Positions 47,530-59,795 are shown, counted from the first letter of the stretch. The stretch: DNA of 64,000 nucleotides from Eucalyptus grandis (GCF_016545825.1 NC_052617.1:692001-756000), one strand, 5' to 3'. Notes: generated by a model not told the origin, from the letters alone. Made by a program: numbers and translations.

Positions 47530-48794
47530 CTGTGGCGTGTTCTGAGGGGCATACACTTTTATCTGTCTCAATGGTGACGATGGTGGTAACTGCAATTGTC
47601 CTCTCGGCTTTCTCGGACAATTCCTAGCTATGTGACCCTATTGGCCACATTCGAAACATGCTCCTGTCCTAGCTGGGCATAGAGCTGACCCGTGTCTCCT
47701 CCCACAGAAGCAACATGCTTCAATCCTAATAGGCCCTGACCTACCAAATCCACCCTTCTTACTAGGCGAGCCTTGGAATATGTTTCCAGGCATAGGCCTC
47801 TTTCCTTGGCGGATACTATCCCTATGGGAGCTAAACCTTGATCCAAATGAGGCGGCCCTTTGTTTTGATCTTTCGATCTTCTAGGCTCTCATATAAATGT
47901 CATTGTAAGTCCCCAGGATCCCGAGAGACTAGTATGCTCCTTAAGTCTGGTTTGAACCCATCCCTAAACCTTCTCACTCGGTTCGTCGGGTTTTCTATCA
48001 GCGCTGGAGCATATTGCAAAAGTTCGGCGAACTTTGCCTCATATTTGTCAACAGTTAGGGAACCCTGGCAAAGACGTTGAAATTTTTTCATCTTCACCTC
48101 TTTAGCCGTCTCAAAGTACTTGTCATTGAAGGCTTCAAGGAAGGTGTTCCAATCCGGTGCGACACCTTCTGGAAATATTTCTCCACGAGTAGTCCTCCAC
48201 CCCGGTATTTGCAACTCCTTAACGGTGGTAAGTTGCTAGGACTACTTTCTCGGTCTCGTTGCATATTAGCGGTGCAAATGCTTTTTCCAATTTCTGAACC
48301 CATAAAGCAGCTTCGGGGTCTCTGTCTTGGTGAACCAAGGTGGGTTCAATTTTAAAAATTGCTCCACTAACTTATGAATTGGCCTTTCAGCGACCACAAT
48401 CCCTGGCGAAACTTCAACAGGTACGGCGGCAAGTGCAGCAGGAGGGGCAACTTCAGCAACGGTGGCAATTGCAGCAGTGGCAGTAGCTTGAGTGGCGACT
48501 TCAACAGCAATGGCTTGGTTCTGCGCTTGCTGATCCATTTCGTTACCCATCACTTCAAGAACATGCATGATCCCATCTATCCTAGGATCATTAGGGTTGC
48601 TACCCGGCACCCACTACAGGTGGTGCCACACCATTAGCACTAGCCTCGTGCTTATGCCTTTCCTTTGCCTCGGGTGCGATCCTTGTTGGTGCTCTAACTC
48701 GAGCTGAGGGTTTAACGACTTGCTTACTCCAAGTCCTCTCCGCTCTGGCTTGCTCATGGCTCGTCTCAATTGACACCCCGTCTTCCAAATTCAC
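47530..48794 (-). pseudogene. Gypsy gag with zinc knuckle
   Basis: The capsid-like region lies at 48214-47900 and holds the retrotransposon-gag motifs FLEAFNDKYF, KKFQRLCQGSLTVDKYEAKF and RVRRFRDGFKPDLR. An Ala-rich linker (48610-48266) precedes it. Downstream, near 47690-47620, ACFECGQ, a stop, then GHIARNCPRK form a CCHC knuckle interrupted by a stop. Frameshifts split the region into at least three pieces. The start is probably near 48794 (MNLEDGVSIETSHEQARAER). Confidence 0.82.
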
Positions 48795-48941
48795 ACGAGA
48801 TTAGAAGATGAGCGACACACACACGGCAAACAATTTTACCAATCATCTAGCATTGACATGCACCGAGACATTAATTTAAATGTCTTTCCTACTACTATCC
48901 CATTGGTCATCGCACCTTATCACTCAATTTCCTACAACCAT

Positions 48942-48953
48942 GCTCTAATACCA
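48942..48953 (-). promoter_or_regulatory. Primer-binding site of the gypsy element
   Basis: On the minus strand TGGTATTAGAGC follows the 5' LTR end after the spacer TCCCTTTTAAG. It differs by one base from the tRNA-iMet site TGGTATCAGAGC. Confidence 0.82.
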
Positions 48954-50104
48954 CTTAAAAGGGATGTCACACTCACCTAGTCAATTAATAGCAACGTCCC
49001 AAGACACATTGATGACCCTTTTATTTTAATATGCATTCAGAAGCATATAATGATCCCCGAGACAAAAAAACATTTGTGATAGAAAAAGCGGGCTATATTT
49101 TTCACATCTGAAAACCATAACCACACTTTATACAAACAAACCTCATAGTATAATTTACAATACTATTAACATAAGTCTGATCTAACACCTATCCACAAGC
49201 ACATAAGGTTCACAAAACGGGATGGGATCTCAGTCCTCATCCAAGTCGTACTCGAGATCATCATCCCGATCCTCCTCAGATTCCTCTTCACTAAGCTCAT
49301 TTCTTCCAACTCCTCGTCTTCTTATGGTTCCTCCTCTTCAGGGTTTTCCAACAAGTAATCCTCCTCTCGTTCCTCCTCCTCATGTTCTTCTACCTCTGGC
49401 CATTCCCACTCTTGATCCTCTTTCGGTCCCTCCTCTTGCTGTTATTTCCCTTTCTTTTAGCATGCTCCAATTGGAGTCGTGATCAGTCTTGAGCATAGGG
49501 TCTTTTGCATCCATTACCGACTCGTCCTTATGATTAGTTGTCCCTTCTTGGAACGTTTCCTTTAGAACGTACATCGACACAACACCCTTAGGTATGGGGC
49601 CCTCTCTTTGCCCATCGAAGTAATGATGCTACCACGATCAATACTCATGGGGCCTCAGGCATCCCGACCAACATTAACACAGACAGTGGACTTTACCAGC
49701 ATGTACTCAAGTCCTTTCGGGTGAGGGTGTATGTGGAAGTGATATGCTACCTCGCAATCTCTTTAGGGATGCCAAACTGCATGGGAGGATGTGGAGGTGG
49801 AGGTGCAGCCATTTAGGGACCTGAAATGGTTATACAATAACCATGGAGACAACGTCTCAGTGAATTCTAGCCCCTATGACTCGATTAGTAAACCAATACA
49901 TCTACCGGGATGCTTATGCACACACGGGTCAGAGGACATACCTTAGCCTTAGATTCCACCTGCAAATCAACACAATTCAAATAGGCACCTAATTGTAATA
50001 TCACAGATCGATACATCGATCAATCGACCTAGTTGATTACATGTCATCATGACCATCTCTCGGTCATTTCCATTAATACTATAGAATTTTCAGTATAATA
50101 TACC

Positions 50105-50475
50105 TAGTCATCGAGCCATGTGCATTCTCTAAGAGGACCGATTTGCCAAGGCGACATACTTAGTCACCGAGCCATGTGCATTTTCTAAGGCATCTTATAC
50201 GCCAAGGCGACATACTAATCCCGAGCCCCGTGCATTCTCTAAGCGATTTATTCGCCAAGGTGATGTACTAATTACCGAGCCACATGCATTCTTCGAGGCA
50301 ATATACCAAATCACCGAGCCACGTGCATTCCCTAAGATGACTTATTCGCCAAGGTAGCATTACTAAACATCGAGCCACGTACTTTTCCAGGTGATATATA
50401 TACTCAACTATTCACGTGCCTTCTCTAAGGTGACCTATTCGCCAAAGCGACCTATTGGTCATCGAGCCACGTCAC
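50105..50475 (-). repeat. Tandem array of about 60-bp units in the 5' LTR
   Basis: Same units as at 40540-40890 (ACCGAGCCACGTGCATTC with TAAGGCGAC and CGCCAAGG), in the same order, with independent point changes. Confidence 0.88.
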
Positions 50476-50885
50476 ACAACATTTCTTCTTACTTTTATCT
50501 TATTTGATAAAATATCGTGCGTGAGCACACGGTTGGCCTTAGCCAAAATATGATATTTTCATTTCCATAACTCCTACTATTTTCTGTATTCCACAAACAT
50601 TTTTTGCATTATCAACCGATGCCTGATTATTTTTCAATTAATAACAAAATTATTTAATTTATGAAATAAATCCTAATTTCACAAATAATTCATTTCAGCA
50701 CAAAATAAAGCTCAATTAAATAAACGGACTGCACCATGACAATCAACATAAAATTCCGATCGTTGGCTATCATTGCCTAATTTCCATCAAATAAATAAAA
50801 AAAATAAAAATAAAAATTTTAAAAATTAATAAATAAATACAATAAATCCAATTTAGGCTCCTAATGCCTAATTGGAAGCCAAGAC

Positions 50886-51823
50886 TGTTAATCGGAGAAA
50901 ACTCTCGTATTTATTTTAAAGCTGACAAAACATTTCTATCGTCTATTCAAAGACTTACGGACTCTTTCATCAAAGTCCGGAGACCAACCACCAAACTCAA
51001 GATTCAAAGTCTACCCTCATTGAGTTTCTAGACTTGTCGAAGAAGACTTAACAAGAGTTAAGTATTTCTTTAAGGATTTGATTCTATCGACTGGAGAAGA
51101 TCTCTTTGGCTGGATATAGCATATTATTCATTTTGATTTTAATTCGATAATTTAGATCCGTTGATTGGCGAAGCATACTTGGAATGTTTTATTTATGGAA
51201 ACCTAGATCCTAATTGTATGGGCAAGCAAGATTGGTAGGCTATCGTCATATTCCTTAAATAACTCGAGATCTCCTTAATTAATTCTGTCCAACGGGTAGA
51301 TTGGAAGAGCTCCTTTGGAAAGTGCCAACATTTATGAAGGTATGGAGGAGTATATAAGGAAGATGTTCTAGTTATTCGAGTGTGTGTGCAATAGATAAAT
51401 TCCAAAGTCTGAAGCTCATTGTTCTTTGCCAATTCAATTGTTGAGCGTAAACTTGTACTCAAAAGAGAGTTTATACATTTGTGAGACCTTAAGGAAGTGT
51501 AGCAGAGTCTTTACATTGTGGAATCAATGACGTGATACTATAACGACTCTTTTTATTCATAGTGAAACCCGGCCGGTGGGGCTGTCGGTGTTGGAGAGTG
51601 GACGTAGGCTTGGATTAAGCCGAACCACTATAAACCTTGTGTTCTTATTATCTTCCTAAACTTTTTACTTTACTTATAACTTTATTTAATTGTTCGAGTC
51701 TCATTTTATTTTAAAGTCTACTATCAAATAGACTTAGGTTAAAAGTAAAGTTTTACACTATATTTTTCAAAATTTTATTTTCACACCTATTCACCCCTTT
51801 AGGTGCTCATACTAGCATTAACA
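50886..51823 (+). mobile_element. Solo copia (SIRE-type) LTR nested in the gypsy 5' LTR
   Basis: 938 bp from TGTTAATCGGAGAAAACTC to CTAGCATTAACA, flanked by AAGAC (50881-50885) and GAGAC (51824-51828), a 5-bp duplication with one change. The empty site is seen in the other LTR (GAAGCTGAGACAAACC near 41300). It is the same family as the LTRs at 9752 and 20662, in the opposite orientation. A TATA box TATATAAGG lies at 51351. Confidence 0.9.
51351..51359 (+). promoter_or_regulatory. TATA box of the solo copia LTR
   Basis: TATATAAGG is conserved in the related LTR at 10181 (minus strand), supporting it as the promoter element of this LTR family. Confidence 0.65.
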
Positions 51824-52523
51824 GAGACGCAACCGGAAAAATCCCGAGGTACGTTTCATAAATACTAAAGCTCTCTGCTTATTAAAGACTAAGTCTAACC
51901 ACCTAACATACATCATTAAGTCACTAATTTAATTGTTCTAAACTAATTTAACCACATAATCATGCTTAATTAACACTAATCAACCCTTAAGCATCGTTAG
52001 CAAATAAGCAAGGATTAGTGAGCGAAACTCACTCGTTTAACAATCCGCTCGGATTGAAACGTCGGGAACATCGCAGGGGACATTTTTTCTCCAAAGTGGG
52101 CCTAAGATCCAGGGGCCCATAAGCACCTCAAAAACGGGCTTAGAAGTGGTTGTGAAACCCACTTCTCAACTCTTTGCTCTTGCTGCAAAACAGAAGGAAA
52201 ACAAAACTAAAGTGGCGGCAAGGCTCGTGGATGGACAACGAGGTGGTCTCGAGTCCAAACTCGGTAGCTCTAGAGACTTCCTCGGCCCGCTGCGCCGCTG
52301 AACAAGGCTAGAACAAAGGAGAGGGAGCTGCTCGATAGCATGGTTGGGTGGAGAGGAACGGACGGCGTGGTTGGTGATGCACGCATGGACGGCGACAACG
52401 TGCGGCCCGGCGTTCGGTGCGCCGTCGCTGCTCCCGGGCGGCAACGAGCTACTATCTTCTTCTCCAGCTTGTTGGTGGCATTGAGAATGGAGGAAGAGGA
52501 GAGGGTTTGGCTGGTTGTGGGGT

Positions 52524-52530
<7 letters not shown>

Positions 52531-52580
<50 letters not shown>
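52531..52580. repeat. (AG)25 microsatellite
   Basis: Fifty bases of pure AG in the gypsy 5' LTR. Confidence 0.95.
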
Positions 52581-52586
<6 letters not shown>

Positions 52587-53546
52587 ATGGAGGTCCCTTG
52601 GCAACTTTTTTCTGCCAAATTGTCTCCTACAAACTTATCGAAGAAGCTAGCAATCCATGGTTGTCATGAAGCCACCCATGCATGCCCAACAACCTCAAAT
52701 GGTCCAAAATGGCTAGGGGGAAGGGGACACGAATTTGAAGTGAAAATGACTTCAATGGTTTCTTGGTTCACTTCAATTCCACCTCATTTGGCCTATACAA
52801 AAATCAATTGATACCTCAATGCCTCAATTGATAATTTTCCTCACCCAAGAATCCATCTTGCATCTCAAATTTGAATTCAAAAGCACTCCCGGCCTTTTCG
52901 GCACAAAACGATCATAAACCAACTTTTTCAAAAAGTCTCGATTGTTAGAAAAATCTTCCGAGACCGAGTCATGAGTCCTAAAATTTATTATAACATAACA
53001 GAATTTTTAATTTCTGAAATTGGACTTGAATTGGCGGTTAATTTTTATTCGGCGTGTTTTTAGCGTGACTTAAATTACTAGGTAGTTTTCAGAACTTTTT
53101 AGGGCAAATGGCCCGTGTGGTCAATTTTCTTTGAGCCATAATGAACCCACTTGACATTGGCAACCCTCGGTTGTCGTGAAAATCTCAAGGATTCAATTAC
53201 GGACACCGGCACAAAACGATAGTAAAATCAAATTAGTGTCAGTCAATGAGAATTTTCCAATTTAGTAGAGTCACTTATGATCGGCCACACACATTTCAGT
53301 CGGACCGACCTACTTCTACGATCTCAAATCGATTTTTAACCGTACCGTAATGGCCTCTAAAGATGAGCACGGTCAGAAGTCGATTCTAGTCAAATTCTCA
53401 AGCCTATCAGCCTTAAAAATTTTAATGGCTTATCCAACTAGTCTAGTTATCTCGAGAGATCGGCTACCGAGAATAAATTTATAGGTGCGTTGATGAAATG
53501 TCCACTAATTCAGTAGAAACGATGGTTGAAAATTCAAGATGTCACA

Positions 53547-53745
53547 GAGAGAGAGAAATCCATGGACTTCAAGATTGGGACATTTGACCCTCGGTCTTTT
53601 CTTTTTGCTTTTCCATGTGATTCTTTTATTCTTGAATAAACCCCTTGTCCCTAGGGCCAAGATAGACTTCTCTATTCTTTTCTAATAATTCTTCGTTCAT
53701 TAGACACGAATGATTGTAAGCTAATTCTCTATGGAATAAATACAT
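53547..53745 (+). pseudogene. 3' flank of the vanished patatin P4
   Basis: After the gypsy element, CTTGAATAAACCCCTTGTCC and ACACGAATGATTGTAAGCTA match the P3 3' flank at 35080-35165. Combined with the exon 1 scrap at 39231 this shows a patatin gene once stood here and lost its body, either before or with the gypsy insertion. Confidence 0.65.
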
Positions 53746-53939
53746 ACCGAAAGGCATGTGATGGTTGGAACGTGGTCTTATAAAGAAACCACGCAAGCGT
53801 CACAATTCTAGGCGTCTTTTTTAATTGCGGAATCGGGGTTACCAACTGCATTAACCTCACATGTAATCTCGATGTGAGCCACAAAAACGAAGAAAGTAGT
53901 ATTTTTCCATTCGGCCTCTAGCCATCGGAAGCACATCAT

Positions 53940-56110
53940 TGTTGGAACCACGTGACGCCTCACGTGTTAAGCCATGCATAAACAACCTAGACCGAATTGT
54001 AAGAAGTGCTATGTCTTCCTCCCGGGACCCGCGTATTAACTTCTCAAAGCAAAAGATACATTTCCCACTGCAAGTGGACCAGTGGATCCCAAATTTGAAA
54101 AAGAACATTGGCACGTTCATTGCATCTTTAATTTATCATTAACATATGATTGCCCCTTTCACCATTCAACGTCCAGCCATCTTTGAATTGCCTTAGAGGT
54201 AAACTTAGAGAGTTTTACCCACCAAGCCTCCACCCGTGATTACCACGCACAACAATGCATTGTCAAGCTGGTGATAAACTCGACGACTGATGGATATAGC
54301 AAAGATATGATAATGAATATTTTACACAACACCCTTTTAGTTAACCTTCTTGTTTTTGGAAGATCGATCCTGAACTTTTTGGAGCGATATGATCTGACCC
54401 GTCACTTCATCTCCTATGGCTGCTTTTTTTGGCATCTCATTTCTCCTTTTGCCTAACATTATACGTGGGAAAAGGAAAACAGAGATATATAGAGTTGCGA
54501 ATCGGGCAATACACTTTGTTATTTTATGACCCCTAAAAGGCATGCAGCACGGGGATGAGATGAGCTTTAAATTTAAAATGGTCCGTAAATTTTAAAAAAG
54601 AACCTTGGCACGTTCATTGCACTTAGTTAACAATAGCATATGATTGCCCTTTTTACCATTCAACGTCCAGCCATCTTTGAATTGCCTTAGGGGCAAACTC
54701 TGAGAGTTTTCCCCCACCAAGCCTCCACCTGTGATGACCACGCGCAATTATGCACGGTCAAGTCGGTGATGAACTCAAACGACTTGTGGATATGGCAAAC
54801 ATATGATAATAAATATTTTACACAACACCCTTCAATTGACCCTCTTGTTTCTAGAAGATCGATCTTGAATTCCAGTGATAGGATCTAACCCGTCACTTCA
54901 ATCTCCTGTGACTGCTTTGTTTGGCATCTCACTTCTCCTTTTGCCTAACATTATATGCGGGAAAAGGAACAGAGATATAGAGTTGCGAGATCGGGCAATA
55001 CACTTGTGTTATTATAAACCCTAAAAGGCATGCTGCACGGGATGATGAGCCTTAACTGGTCAAAACGATAGAACAAGAACGGCGTTTTAAGTTAGGCTTA
55101 CGTGCGCTTCATCGTAGCACCATAGGAATGATAGGACGGTGATCAGAGCGAGGATATGTATATAGCACATTGTCTTTTATTAAAAATCAGTCATGTTTCT
55201 CTGCGTTTGATGGATAAGTAGTATTGGGGGGGGAAGATTTGTGACATGAATAAGTGTTTTGATGAATTTTGAGAAAAAAAAAGTAGTTTAGTTATCCCCA
55301 GTCATCTTATGTGGCATGCTGCCATATTAGTAATCTTAATGAAAATTATCCAGAAAGTATACATTGAAAAATTTATAAAATTTAGGACTGAATTAATATC
55401 GGTATAATAAATTTATAACCGATTATCTTATGGAATTTTTAAATGAGATGTCAAATGATTGTTTTTGAAAATTCCAAGAGCAGAAGGAAAACAAGATATT
55501 TGAAAGTTTCTAGGCGTGAGTTTATATGGAAAATATAAAGCAGAATTAGTGAGGCCAATAAATCAAAGAAAAAATTAAAAGAGAAAATTGTCGTTAAACA
55601 AGTTTTTATGCCTAAAAAGGCACAATTTCACATCACAAAAATATGTTCATATTTATAATAAAAACTTTGCCTTGGATCTTATCCCCTTAAAGAAAGGAGA
55701 GAAAGATCCCAACAACTCAAGACAAGACTAACGCAAGGATTTAGAATGGCGATTAGACAACACGATAGAAGCTAAAGTTAAAGAAAGAAGTATTATTCCA
55801 AAATGGATGATGCTCCACCATCAAATAGAAAAGCTGTTTGGACACTTTCAAACACATGACATTTGGGTGAAAAGTTGATTAAATGACACATACATTTAAA
55901 AGAATGGAAAGTGGAAAAAAAAAAATAGATTGTACAGTCACCCTTTTTTTTTCTCATTCCCTTCAAGCTTAAAATCATGAAATGAACTTATTTGCGGCTG
56001 AAAATTCGAGAATTATCATATTTATCTAAAGAACAACAAAAGCACAAATAATAATAGTTTTCAGATATCTTTGTTGTATTTCAACAATTTATATTAACTA
56101 CCCTCTCGGA
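53940..56110. repeat. Upstream block of P5 with an internal tandem duplication
   Basis: It matches 36290-37775 upstream of P4. Within it, about 54115-54585 and 54612-55063 are tandem copies with a period of about 497 bp (CGTCCAGCCATCTTTGAATT, CACAACACCC, GGGAAAAGGAAAACAGAG). No gene was recognised. Short ORFs here are not conserved between the copies. Confidence 0.75.
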
Positions 56111-57399
56111 TAAATCTAGTAAGGAAGATTGATAGAAGCATCATATTTTCTTTTGAAGTGCTTTATTTTCACAGTAAACTTGTAATATTGAAAGGGTTTC
56201 CCACATCATCGAATTATGGTATATCGACCGGTCATTTTTACTTCTTTTTATAAAAAATGTATATACACATTGACCCTCTCTTTGTGTATTAATTTACATT
56301 TTAGAAGCATTACTCTCTCTCTCTTTACACCCACTTTTTGAGATGAAGTTTTATCATAACATTACTCTATATGCATCGCATAACATTGTCAATATTGCTA
56401 CTTTCATAGAAAGTAACTGATACTACCTATATCATTCTCATTCTAAATACTTGAGCTACACGCCAACGAGTCCTTTGATCTTTTTGCCTTTAGATTGATC
56501 GCCTTGTGTAATGCTATGAATGTAATAATCGAATTAAAGAAGCTACAAATAGAAAAGAGTAGATCTAAGGCGCATTGCGTGAGAAATTAGGGTTTCGTAC
56601 TCCCGAAATGGCCCCCATGCCATTTGATTAATAGTCAAACCTACAAGTCTCTCTCGAGACGTTGAAAGTCTGACCAAGAAGTCTTCACTTGAAGGGCCAC
56701 TCGTCATCAGCTAGCCACTACGATTCAGCTTCCCTTTTAAATTTGGACTTTACAAGCAGTTTCTTGGATTGAAGAACCGGTCAACTTAAACCAATGCCGA
56801 GATTCAATCAGTTTCTCGGATTGAAGAATTTCGGTCAACTAAACCAAATCCGGAGCAAGATCGATCGTGGGATTTTGGCCAAAGTTTGTGTAGGAAACAA
56901 ATTTCTAAAAATTGAATTGATACTCAAATGATCAAATACCGAAAAAAAGCGAATGAGGAAACGAGCTCGGAAAACATGTAACACTAATCAAAAGGCATAT
57001 CATGGAGATTGACTTATCTTGCTTGCCATAGATTAAGTACCATCGCAATTTCAGAAGAATCTTTTTGAAACCTTGGAGTTCCATTCTCAATAGGGTATAT
57101 ACTATTTCAAGGGGAAAAAAAGGATAAGCGTATTTTATCTAAACGCTATAGGTAACACTATCCCATTTTTTTTTATATTGCAGTTATTTTCACTTAGAAA
57201 ATAACTATATTTTCCTCTTATGGACCCTTTATACGGGCCGGGTTTTGGCCCAACACTGGCAAATGGGCTTAACTTGGCCCATCAACTAAAAACTCATCCG
57301 TTTGAACGAAACCAACCTATGGATACTCGCTTTCTGTCAAGACTAAGGCCAAATAGCTCTCCCTCAACACATTTGAAGTTCGATCTCTCCCCTCAAGCG

Positions 57400-57453
<54 letters not shown>

Positions 57454-57551
57454 CACACGACACGCTTCTATTTTGTTTGAATTATTAAGTACATAAGTAC
57501 ATTATATTTATTTCTTAGCAAAAAAAAAAAAGGGGAAAGTCCGCCGTATCT
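56110..57551 (+). promoter_or_regulatory. P5 upstream region
   Basis: It is paralogous to 38303-39230 before P4. It includes GAGATTCAATCAGTTTCTCGGATTGAAGAA, a partial repeat of the sequence 65 bp earlier. At about 57405-57450 lies a (CT)n run in the likely 5' UTR. A clear TATA box was not fixed. Confidence 0.5.
57405..57450. repeat. (CT)n microsatellite in the P5 5' region
   Basis: Forty-six bases of CT, about 100 bp before the P5 start codon. P4 has only a short CT run at the same place (39170-39183). Confidence 0.92.
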
Positions 57552-59470
57552 ATGGAAAGGTCTAAGAGTTTGCCGCTCCAGGCCCCAACTTATGAAACCA
57601 CATTACCATTCTCAGTATCGACGGTGGAGGGATAAGAGGGCTTATCCCAGGAACAATTCTCGCCTTTTTAGAGTCTGGAGCTTCAGGTTGTTATTAATCA
57701 GTTTGCTATCTTTTAATGCATGAAGAACAAGTTTCAATGAAGTACCAGGTTTTATCCATGCATGCGCGTTCCAATTTCTGATGACTTTGTGGACTTGTGC
57801 AGAAACTAGATGGTGAAGACGCAAGACTCGCAGATTATTTCGATGTCATTGCGGGAACAAGCACAGGTGGTCTCGTCACTGCCATGTTAACTAGCCCCGA
57901 CGAAAACAATCGTCCCCTATTTGCTGCCAAAGATATTAAGAATTTCTACCTTAATAACTGCCCTAAAATCTTCCCTCAAGACAGGTTAGCCAATTTAACT
58001 CATAATTTCTCTAGGCCATATCGGCAGCTCCTCAATGGGCTGTATACTAACATGATATCTCTTTTTATAATTGAAAACCACAGTTGCCCATTTGCTCCTG
58101 CTACGAACATGGTTAAGGCGGTGACTGGAGTGAAATATGATGGAAAACACCTTCATAAGCTCGTCAAAGAAAAACTTGGAAACACAAGATTGCGCCAAAC
58201 ATTGACGAATGTGGTGATCCCAACATTCGACATCAGGTGTCTTCAGCCAACCATCTTTTCTATCTACAAGGTTCGTCCTTTTTTCAGTAATTGGAATATA
58301 ATCCATTCTTTCTTTTGATATTGTCCAAATAACAATAAATCACTGAACATGTTGCTTTTTTGTGGGGGTAATTGATCGTGACCAGGTGAAGAAAAAGCCA
58401 AGATCAATGCCTTGCTCTGAGACATATGCATCTCAACCTCTGCAGCAACAACTTATCTCTCAGCTCATTATTTTGAAACCCAGGACTTCACAGGAAAAGT
58501 GAGAGAATCTCAACCTCATAGATGGTGGCGGGGCCACAAACAATCGAAGTATGAAGAAAACTGTTTCGTAACAGACCTGACCTGACAAGGGTAATTCTAT
58601 TATTTCTAACTCTAAATCGTTCATGGTACAGACATTGGTTGCAATGGGAGAAGTGACGAGAAGGAGATCATGGGAGGAAGCTCAGATTTCTTCCCTATAA
58701 AGCCAATATGGACTATAGAAAGGTTTCTTCTTGATATCGCTCAGACCAGTTCCAGCAAAAGTTGAAGGAAGTATAATGCAAGTGGAGCGGCTAAATGGGG
58801 AGTCCTGCGCTGGTTGTGCGGCAACGGCGGGAGCCCATTGGTCGATGTGTTCATGCAAGCGAGCACAGATATGGTCGACTTCCACCTCTCTGCGGTCTTC
58901 CAAGCCCTACATCTAGAGGCCAACTACCTCCGGATTCAGGTAGGCATATATACAATATCAGCCTTATTCATGTCAAAACAAGCCTTGAAGTGATCATTAA
59001 CTAATTTGCTCGCTAGCTTAATTCGGCAAGCTAATCTCAGCCTTTAAACAAAATTTGCAGGATGACACGTTAAGTGGTGCAGTAGCTTCAGTGGATATCG
59101 CAACAAGGAAAATTTGAACGACTTAGTCAGAACCGGTGAAGCGTTGTTGAAGAAGCCATTTCAAGAGTGAACTTGGAGACTGACGGATACGAAGCCCGTA
59201 ATCCAGAGACTAATGAAGAGGCTCTTAAAAGGTATGGAACTGTAATTTCTGATGTCGTTAAGAAGTTTGACGGTCGCGTACATAGTTCAGGTTACTAAAT
59301 GCAATTGCTTCTTTTCTCTCAGGTTTGTGAAACTACTCTCAAATGAGAGACGCCTTCGTCTTGCAAGGTCGACTCATGGACATAATTACACAAATTGGAA
59401 ACAATCGTACACACCGAATGCTACAATTTGTACAAAGAACATTCTGAAGTTCGTGAAGATTGATTCCTAG
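57552..59470 (+). pseudogene. Patatin-like gene P5, all exons present but indel-ridden
   Basis: Exons by comparison with P3: 57552-57686, 57803-57984, 58084-58270, 58386-58548, 58632-58939, 59061-59231, 59333-59470. Exon 2 (with GTSTGG) and exon 3 are intact and equal P3 in length (182 and 187 bp). Exon 1 has a one-base loss after PLQAPTY and a one-base gain near its end, so the oxyanion-loop codons are out of frame although the exon is again 135 bp. Exon 4 has TGA where Ser precedes DIC, and one extra base. Exon 5 is 308 instead of 300 bp. Exon 6 is 171 instead of 176 bp. Exon 7 is open and longer than in P3, ending NILKFVKIDS. Splice sites look usable except possibly the exon 4 donor. It is a pseudogene, or a real gene with consensus errors near the gap. 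Confidence 0.85.
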
Positions 59471-59795
59471 GGGACAAGTCATTCATTCTTTGATTATTTT
59501 CATATTTTCCATTCTTCCTAAATAAATTCCAAGCGAATTGCTGCGTTGGATGTAACCTTTAGTCTAATTCTTCCTAATTATTGTTTGTATCATATTGCTA
59601 GTTTGAGCTTGTAAAACACGATCGAATTGTCAATAACAATTTCAATTACCTTACCCGTGGTTGGATATGCTACGAGAAACAAGTGAACGAGCAATAATTA
59701 AAACGAAAAATTAAATTGAACATCATAAATTGGCTTGGTGATGTGACCTACTCCCGAGAGAGTAACGTGGGTTTCTACCATAGATTGGACAATAC
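59471..59795 (+). other. 3' flank of P5
   Basis: It matches the P2 flank at 29270-29576 in order (GACAAGTCATTCATTCTTTG, GAGCTTGTAAAACAC, ATGTGACCTACTCC). It is probably 3' UTR and downstream DNA. The next repeat begins at 59796. Confidence 0.7.

Larger units (their letters stand above)
39344..53546 (-). mobile_element. Ty3/gypsy chromovirus (Del/Tekay-like), 14.2 kb, internally deleted
   Basis: Two LTRs (39344-46041 and 48965-53546; about 3.6 kb each without nested insertions) flank only 2.9 kb of internal DNA on the minus strand. The interior holds a PBS for tRNA-Met, gag with zinc knuckle, protease, the first part of RT, then directly the C-terminus of integrase with a chromodomain remnant, and a polypurine tract. 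Long LTRs and a chromodomain point to the Del/Tekay lineage. The flanks GCGAG (39339-39343) and GAGAG (53547-53551) could be a 5-bp target duplication with one change, though both lie in GA repeats. The element cannot move by itself. Confidence 0.88.
48965..53546 (-). repeat. 5' LTR of the gypsy element, with a nested copia solo LTR
   Basis: On the minus strand it starts TGTGACATCTTG at 53546 and ends at 48965. Without the nested 938-bp LTR and its duplication it is about 3.64 kb, equal to the other LTR. It shares the acidic ORF region, the MAAPPPP region and the 60-bp array with that LTR, but has many small differences, so the insertion is not recent. A pure (AG)25 run lies at 52531-52580, where the other LTR has only about 8 AG repeats. 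Confidence 0.87.

Noticed and set aside
48077..48637. Plus-strand ORFs of 80-92 codons
   Set aside because: They are shadows of the minus-strand gypsy gag, which shows clear gag motifs.
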